Source: Prunus persica (Eukaryota > Streptophyta > Magnoliopsida > Rosales > Rosaceae). From it: DNA of 64,000 nucleotides. The stretch covers positions 16,714,078 to 16,778,077 of the forward strand of contig NC_034009.1 in the NCBI RefSeq assembly GCF_000346465.2, written 5' to 3'. Of the stretch, positions 57,663-64,000 are shown in pieces (position 1 is the first letter of the stretch; each line of letters starts with the position of its first letter). The notes beneath the pieces were generated by a model. The model did no database searches. It saw only the letters and a list, made by a program, of their open reading frames with translations, and had not been told where the DNA came from. A program made the translations under genes and the position numbers.

Positions 57663-58382
57663 TGTATGTCACGTGATATTTAATAACAAAGGGCTCAACA
57701 AGTCTTCAGGTCATTCAATCTCAGCCCTTTATTTTTAAGATGCAATACTGACCCTTGGATAACTGGCTGTACCGATACAGCTGAGGCACCACAGAATTTT
57801 CCTAGGTTTGTATAGCACGACTCGCTTTTTCTATTTCTTTTTTCTTTTTATTCTTTTTTAAATCAGGGGTGTTTTACTATTTCACCCTCTTTTAATTAAA
57901 ATTGTGTGCTCTTATTTTTTTGTTTAACAAAGGGCATATTCGGAATTTTTGAATGTTTCACCATTCTCTTCCTTTTGCTTTATATATATAGATGAGACGG
58001 CGGTTATAATGAATTACCGTCGGAATTCATTTCGTTCCTCTTCGTTTATAAAAGAACTTGCGACTTGGAAAATGTATGATGACGTCGTATTTTTTAACGT
58101 TCAGATTATATATCTCGTTTTTTAGACGTCGGTATTATGGGATTGGAGTCGTGTTATTTTGAATTACGTGGCGGTTCTTAATCCTTCCCCGACGTGATAT
58201 CCTGAATAATTGCTTCACAATAGCGTCTTGGTTCTTCATTGTTACGTTGCTTTAAGACGTCGGTAAATATGCTGAATAACTGGTTCACAATAACGTCGTG
58301 TTTTATTTGAACGTAGAAAGTGAAGAAATCACATTACAATATATTACAAAATTAATGTCATACACTGCCAATTACATAAGCA
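57663..58382. other. Helitron 5' end and CACTA-1 3' subterminal region
   Basis: 57663-57992 is the Helitron 5' part (minus strand start TCTATATATATAAAGC at 57992). From 57993 the sequence switches to ACGTCG/CGTCGG-rich CACTA-1 sequence that continues 45186. It leads into the 3' end of the transposase gene. Confidence 0.6.
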
Positions 58383-60353
58383 TCATTCAATCCATATATC
58401 TTCACACCCATCTCGAATATTTTGACCACCTAACTCACCCACCAGTTCATCAAATGTGTCAACATTTGGCATCCCTCTAGTAAATGGCTCACACTCAATT
58501 ATCACATCACCTAAGACTTCATCACTAATAACATCATTATATTCTCTATTAGGCATTGATAACACTACCGACCAACCACGATGCATCGGGTCGTCAACAA
58601 AAAATATTTGTTTGACTTGAGAAGCCAAAACAAATTGGTCATTCCTATGTCCAATTTTACTCAAATCTACAAGGGTAAATCCAAGTTCGTCGACTACAAG
58701 ACCAGAACTATCTATCCAATCACACCTAAAGACTGGGATTGTAAACTTTTGGTAGTCAAGGTCCCAAATTTCTTGAATGACACCATAGAAACCCATATTT
58801 GAGAGAATTGGGTTTTTATCCTTGGCACTAGCAACTTGCATAGTATGTGCAAGTAAATAAACTCCACTATTTTGAGTTGTCCGCACATCATCTTGTGCCT
58901 TGATATTGAATTTAATACCTTTAATAAGATAGCTCCTATATAATGGCACTGCCATGTTTGGACCAGCTGCTAGCCACCTTAAATTTTCTGATACGCCATG
59001 ATTGTCTTCCTCAAGTTCACTTTGAACCTGCAAATTAATCATATCTTAATTCAATCTAACATAGAAATAAGAAGAAAATTAAAAGAGAAATATGTTATTC
59101 AACAACATATACCTTGAAGCGTAGCCATTGAATGAAAGTGCTATTGTGCTTATCCTGCAGCCACTTTGTTCTCTTTCTAAATTTTGGATAAGCAGTCTTG
59201 ATGTGGATCATATGTTGCCTACATGACACGAAAAATTCAAGCATTACGGTCCCAAATATAGAAGATAAACATAAGAAATATTTTAAAATGGAAACTTAAA
59301 GAATAAAACTCATACGTACTCGATATAAGGTAGGACTTCCTCCGTATTCTCCAAGACATATAGATGTGCTTGATTCAACAGGTCCTGATCAACTACGCTC
59401 ACTGTGCAACCTGATAATGGCTTTGAAAGTCCCATCTTTTGGCTTGAAGGCACTCCAACTGTACTAACATCAGATAAATGCTGAGTACAAAACTCTACCG
59501 CTTCTTCAGCTATATACCGCTCAGCAATGCAACCTTTGGGACGAGTACGATTCTGAACATACCCCTTCAGCACTTTCATATATCTTTCAAACGGATACAT
59601 CCACCTAAAATATACTGGCCCACATAGACGAACTTTTCTGACAAGATGTACTACTAGATGAACCATGATATCAAAGAATGAAGGGGGAAAGTACTTCTCA
59701 AGCAAACACAGAGTAACTACTACATCTTCTTCCAACTTATCTAGCTTGGAAACATCAACAGTCTTTGCACATATAGCATTGAAGAAGAAGCACAAACGAG
59801 TTATTGCATACCTTGCAGGCTTCTCCAAAACAGAACGAATTGCCACAGGGAGCAATTGTTGCATTAAGGTATGACAATCATGTGATCTAAGGCCAAGATG
59901 TCTTGAATCTTGTAAAGATACAAGATTTTTAATATTTGAAGAATAACCTTCAGGGACCTTCATACCATAGAAAGAATTGCAAACCTCTCTCTTCTCTGCT
60001 CTTGACAAATTCCAAGGCCCAGGAGGCAAACGAGTACGTCTTTCTCCATACTCGGGTTGCAAATCAGTTTGGACCCCCATGTTCAATAAATCTAATCGAG
60101 CAGCAATCCCATCTTTATTTTTTCCAGGGATCTCCAGCAATGTACCAATGATACTATCGCAAACATTCTTCTCAATGTGCATAACATCTAGGGCATGCCT
60201 CACAGGAAGGTATTTCCAATACTCGAGATCAAAGAATATTGATTTCTTCTTCCAACAAACTCTGTCACCATTTTCAACCATATGCAGCACTTCTTCTCTG
60301 GTTAATGGCTCGGGAGGTATGTCATATTCAGGTTTCCCATTAAAAGCTGCACG
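58383..60353 (-). pseudogene. CACTA transposase (TNPD/TNP2), C-terminal part, truncated by insertion
   Basis: Three exons join on the minus strand: 60353-59320 (donor GTACGT), 59218-59113, and 59027-58383. The junctions read YIEQHMIHIKTAYPKF and WLRFKVQSELEED. The first exon carries the end of the Transposase_21 region (KYLPVRHALDVMHIEKNV, SIIGTLLEIPGKNKDG) and the DUF4218 domain (LPVAIRSVLEKPARYAIT, YPFERYMKVLKGYVQN, RPKGCIAERYIAEEAVEF). The last exon is DUF4216 (QEIWDLDYQKFTIPVFRCDW, VKQIFFVDDP). No stop or frameshift was found in what remains. The N-terminal half is cut off at 60354 by CACTA-2, so the gene is interrupted rather than decayed. Confidence 0.9.
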
Positions 60354-61440
60354 CACTACTACAAAAAGTGAAAAAGACGACCAGCAAACAACGACGGTCT
60401 AAGTGAAAACCGTCGTGGTTTATAAAAAGACGACGGTTCTAAAAACACCGTCGTGTAATACAACCTTAGACAACTAAAAAATGGAGTTTCAAATGGCTGT
60501 TCAAAAATAACGACGTACATAATTAAACAATCGACGTCTATTTGAAATAGATTTCCGCAGTGTAAAATCAATGCCAACAAAGAACGGCAGAAGTTATGAA
60601 TCGACCGACGTAGAAAGTAAAGACGACGATTTCAATAAAAACTGCCGTTTTTACTCATAAAATAACATGACGAGGTTTTCGTATAAGACGCCGTATAATT
60701 ACAAACAAATCCACGGCTTTAAAATACAAAATATCGCCGTATTAAATTAATTTACAACGACGGAAAATATAAATATATCGACGTCATTCTCGTATAGTTC
60801 TACGACGTTATCTTTAAATCGTACAATAAAATTTATCGTCGTATTTATTCATTTTATACGTCGTACCTTTAATTTTAACGGTCGTCTTAATAAGAATTTT
60901 TGTTAACAATTTTTTTCTTTGATTTTCTTATCCTACGTCGGTAGATCTACTTAATGACAAGAATTGAAATAACCACGACGGTTTATATAGAACACCGCCG
61001 ACATAATCAGATTTGTCTGAGATCCCAAGGGTTACGAAATCTTACCAGATGGAACTCTGTTCCACATCATAATCTTAACAGATGACACAGATTTGCAAAT
61101 ATTGCGTCGTGTTAGTTTACAAATTCTAGAACATTAATTTCCCTCATTTTAAATTTCCTCGGGAAAGAAAAATCTATTTATCACGCTTTGGAATTGAAAA
61201 CTAAAACTGAAAGAATACGGGAAAAAAAACTCTATTTATAATTTAAAATTAAAATCCACGTCGGTTGTAGTACACTTAACGACGTTTAACAAAATAATCT
61301 ACGTCGGTAATTATAAATCTACCGCCATCTTAACTTAATATAGACGACGAGAAAAGACGACGGTAGAACAGAAAACCGCCGTTGTTTCAGTTTCTTTAAC
61401 ATATCTTTCTGCAGGACTTGTATAGTTCAAAGCATTGACA

Positions 61441-61848
61441 ATGTCTTCATCATATCTCCCAGAAACTACTGATTCAATTGCTCATGCTTTAGAGGCCATC
61501 TGAAGCCATTTCTATTCTTTATCGCATTCTTGAAACCCATCTTCTTCTTCTGAAGCTCTACGGATAAAGGAAGAGGCTATCACAAATCCGACGGATCTTC
61601 TTAGGCAAGAAAATCAAGCAGAGGATCAGGCACATCTGATCTTCAGATTTCCCTGAGAAGCGAACTTTCCTTCGACAGCGAGTGGAGGCCAGGCTTGCAT
61701 CTCTTTTGATGGAAAGCAAGGAGTATTCAGAAGCACTAAGTGTCCTATCAGGCTTGATCAAGGAAGTGAGAAGGCTAGTTGACAAGCTTCTTCTTGTGGA
61801 CATATATTTGATGCGAGTAAGCTCAATTTCTCTTTGAGAAAACATCCA
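61441..61848 (+). pseudogene. Captured fragment of 26S proteasome subunit RPN6 (PSMD11)
   Basis: The plus strand gives MSSSYLPETTDSIAHALE, then after a frame change EALRIKEEAITNPTDLLR and QENQAED, then a short GTSDLQISL-like piece, then KRTFLRQRVEARLASLLM, ESKEYSEALSVLSGLIKE and DKLLLVDI. These are the N-terminal residues of plant RPN6, a PCI-domain lid subunit of the 26S proteasome, in the correct order. Segments between the pieces are deleted, and there are frameshifts and a stop (after LEAI). The pieces lack introns here. The fragment lies inside CACTA-2 between subterminal repeat blocks, so it is a transposon-captured host sequence with no expected protein product. Confidence 0.85.
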
Positions 61849-62628
61849 AATTATTGTCTTTGAGACATGAGAGACTGAGAGAGGAAGAACTTGGAACGTA
61901 AACCGAAAATGAATGAAAGCGACAAATTTATAGAATAAATTTTTAAAACCAACGGCGGTCCTTACAAAAAAACCGCCGTTTAAATTGTAAAATCAACGTC
62001 GGTATGATCGACGTATATTACAGAAATCCACGTCGGTAAATTAATAAAAACGACGTGTTAAATAATCTACCATGACGCGAGTTATTACTTATGTACTTTA
62101 ATTTTTGAGTTTACTACGACGGTACCTACAAACTACTGTCGTATTTATTTACCACGTCCGAAGTTAAAAGTACCGTCGTATTTTGTAATTTATACGTCGT
62201 AGTTATATGTAACCGCCGTATTATTTTTTTGAAATGGTTTTATATGTAAGCAACTTTTCGTCTACTTGACTTACACATTTGTTGTTTTTATATTCTTATT
62301 TTATTTAAATCTGTCATCCAAAAAAGAAACTTTACATATTGCAGAATATTAATTTCCTTCGTTTTAAATTTCCTCCGGAAAAAAAACTCTATTTATAACG
62401 CACTGTAATTGAAAAATAAACTGAAAGGTCACGGGAAAAAAAATTCTATTCATAATTGAAAAATTAAAATCCACGTCGGTTATATTAAACCTAACGACGT
62501 TAAATGAAATTATTCCACGTCGAACGAAAAATATTGCGTCGTGTTAGTTAAAAACGACGTAGTTAAATGTAACCGTCGTATTATTTTTTTGAAATGGTTT
62601 TATATGTAAGCAACTTTTCGACTTACAC
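61849..62628. other. Internal CACTA-2 repeat region
   Basis: Rich in CGTCGGT, ACGTCGT and ACCGTCGTA motifs. A stretch (TTGAAATGGTTTTATATGTAAGCAACTTTTCG) is duplicated at about 62230 and 62590, and CACGGGAAAAAAAA-type phrases repeat at about 61220 and 62430. No gene is seen. Confidence 0.6.
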
Positions 62629-64000
62629 ATGCACTGTTTCCAAACCCGATTAAAAATTTCAATCTCCCAGAGAAACCTTTTCGTCTTTTTTCCTTGTCAG
62701 AGCATTGTAAGAGTTTCTCATCGTCTTCCTCTCGTCTTCTTCGTCGTCTCTGAACTTAAACATCGATCATCTTCCTCTTGCTTTCATTGCACGCAAAAGG
62801 TAAGCTTTCATTTTCACTATTTTGGTTACTGTTTTGCATGCTCATACGTTTTTTGTTTGAAAAATCTTTTTACCTTTTTTCTGGCCAAAATCATTTTACT
62901 TCTTTCCAAGTTTGATAAAATATACAGACAAAGAGGGAAAGTTTCCAACTTTGAAGACAACTACCTCAACTAAATAAGACGACGGTAGACCACGACGGTT
63001 CGTCAGTTGTTCTAGCGTCGTCTGAAAATTGACAAAGTTATTTTTAAAATAATAGTCTTTTTTTATATGCTTGTTTAATTGCAGGTTTGATTTCTCTGAA
63101 CAATGGTTTTTGTTTTTCCCTTATTTGATAAAATATAAAGAAAAAGAAACTAGGGTTGGTATCTAATATAGACGACAAAATATCTTATTGTTTTACGTCG
63201 TGTGAATGTTAATACCACGACGGTGTATTACTATTGACGTCGTATGAACATAAATACCACGACGTTATATAAATAATAGTTTACCACGACGGTGTATTAC
63301 TATTGACGTCGTGTGAACATATATACCACGACATTATATAAATAATGGTTTTAAACATTTATTACGTCTGAGATTATTTCATTGCGTCGTCTAAAATCAT
63401 ATCATACGTCGTATTTTTTTAATACCGTCGTTTGTGTTCTTAATGTTTTCCTGAAATATTTTCACTTGCAGTTTTGTCTGTTAAAATGGTTTCTCAACAA
63501 CAAACTAAGGATTCTGGCTCCAAGAAGCTTGGAATGGTAGCTCCTCAAGACAAGTCTTCGAAGGAGATGAAGTCTTCGAAGAAGATGAAGTTTGCTTCAT
63601 CATCTGCTGAGATAGAACAAACCAGCCAGACAACAATCTCTGATGATTCAAAGACGGGTCGAGGTATGAGCACAATGCCTCGTGTTGTGAAGAGAAAGCT
63701 TCAGAAACTGAGGCCAATTGTTGAGTACAATAAAAGGGGGATAGGTGTTGGCCAAGCACATATTGAGATGCAGTCGTATATTGGTGTGTTGGCACGCTCC
63801 AGGATCTCACTTGTGGACAAGAAATGGTCCCAAATCCCCAAGGATATAAAGGAGCAGATTTGGGAAGCAGTTGACATGGCTTTTGTTGTAGCCAAGGGGG
63901 CAAGACCTCTGTTTTAGCTTCTGCTTCAAGAAATGGACGATTTCAAGTCTACACTAACCGAGGCATTATATGCTTTCATACACCAATGACAGGGAGAATT
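62629..64000 (+). pseudogene. CACTA TNPA-like gene (Transposase_24 type), 5' part, frameshifted
   Basis: A leader exon at about 62640-62799 ends GCAAAAG|GTAAGC. The coding exon follows an acceptor (CACTTGCAG) with ATG at 63486. It reads MVSQQQTKDSGSKKLGMV, a Ser/Lys-rich N terminus, then PRVVKRKLQKLRPIVEYN, GIGVGQAHIEMQSYIGVL and SQIPKDIKEQIWEAVDMA. The last part is typical of the plant En/Spm TNPA-like family, which binds the subterminal motifs. A G-run near 63896 is probably one base short, giving the frame an early stop TAG at 63915-63917. Family-like residues (LASASRK, then FKSTLTEALYAF) continue in other frames. The 3' part lies outside the window. Confidence 0.8.

Larger units (their letters stand above)
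45187..57992 (-). mobile_element. 12.8-kb Helitron with captured gene fragments
   Basis: On the minus strand it begins TCTATATATATAAAGC at 57992 and ends GGAGGCTAG at 45187. The host bases are A before the 5' end and T after the 3' end, as expected for insertion between A and T. Eleven bases before the 3' end is a hairpin (GCACGCGC, loop GGAA, GCACGTGC; one mismatch). The flanks on both sides are CACTA-1 subterminal sequence, which confirms the ends. No Rep/helicase gene is visible, so it is non-autonomous. It carries duplicated GIF and NDR-kinase exons, an HMG-box-like piece, other exon-like segments and a 99-bp minisatellite. Confidence 0.85.
43968..60353 (-). mobile_element. CACTA-1, split by a Helitron and interrupted by CACTA-2
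   Basis: One terminus is at 43968 (CACTACTACAAAAAAGAA). Subterminal repeats rich in ACGTCG/ACGACG fill 43968-45186 and resume at 57993-58330 on the other side of the Helitron. The transposase gene then follows on the minus strand (58383-60353), so the 43968 end is its 3' end. At 60354 another CACTA terminus cuts into the coding sequence. The 5' half and other terminus must lie beyond that second element, outside the window. Confidence 0.78.
60354..64000 (+). mobile_element. CACTA-2, nested in the CACTA-1 transposase, runs off the window
   Basis: It starts CACTACTACAAAAAGTG, identical in its first 17 bases to the fragment at 34705. Subterminal ACGACGGT/ACCGTCGT motifs fill 60380-61400 and recur at 61940-62600 and 62970-63440. 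Between them are a captured RPN6 fragment and then a TNPA-like gene. The far terminus is not in the window, so the 3-bp target duplication cannot be checked. The transposase that could mobilise it was not seen here. Confidence 0.8.

Noticed and set aside
58581..58802. Plus-strand frame over the CACTA transposase
   Set aside because: Antisense shadow of the DUF4216 exon on the minus strand.
63505..63903. Minus-strand frames opposite the TNPA-like exon
   Set aside because: The plus-strand frame has the family motifs. The minus-strand ones are compositional shadows.

Overview
This is gene-poor, transposon-dense nuclear DNA from a flowering plant. The evidence is the AT-rich sequence, GT-AG introns, plant-type Mutator, Harbinger, CACTA, hAT and Helitron elements, and captured pieces of plant genes. 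A eudicot, perhaps Rosaceae (Prunus-like), is my inference from overall style and could be wrong. No rRNA, confident tRNA or CRISPR was seen. All exon joins were read by hand from splice motifs and reading frame and have no transcript support.

Region 1 (1-9.2 kb): a decayed Mutator-like (MULE) transposase at 1.4-3.9 kb and a decayed two-gene PIF/Harbinger element at 5.2-8.2 kb. Region 2 (9.2-31.6 kb): a 350-bp MULE MITE; two intact two-exon paralogues (10.4 and 28.3 kb) for small proteins with a C-terminal membrane segment and a first coding exon of only 7 nt; and between them a 14.7-kb MULE (11799-26511) with a perfect 9-bp target duplication. That MULE carries an intact 750-aa transposase on the plus strand. 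It also carries two intact, divergent, multi-exon Ulp1-like (C48) protease genes in tandem on the minus strand (1050 and 891 aa), so it is a Kaonashi-type element with a duplicated protease. A Harbinger MITE and a truncated Harbinger transposase follow.

Region 3 (31.6-43.9 kb): two hAT MITEs, a CACTA end fragment, an unclassified block present three times, a Pack-MULE with a GNAT acetyltransferase fragment, an inverted-repeat element, and a retrotransposon-like stretch ending in TGTTACA.

Region 4 (43.97-64.0 kb): a nested stack. CACTA-1 starts at 43968. A 12.8-kb Helitron (45187-57992, minus strand) sits inside it and carries duplicated fragments of a GIF (SSXT) coactivator and an NDR kinase, an HMG-box-like fragment and a roughly 99-bp minisatellite. 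The CACTA-1 transposase (58383-60353) is interrupted by a second CACTA at 60354, which contains an RPN6 proteasome-subunit fragment and a broken TNPA-like gene, and runs off the window.

The only genes that look intact are the MULE transposase, the two Ulp1-like genes and the two small membrane-protein genes.
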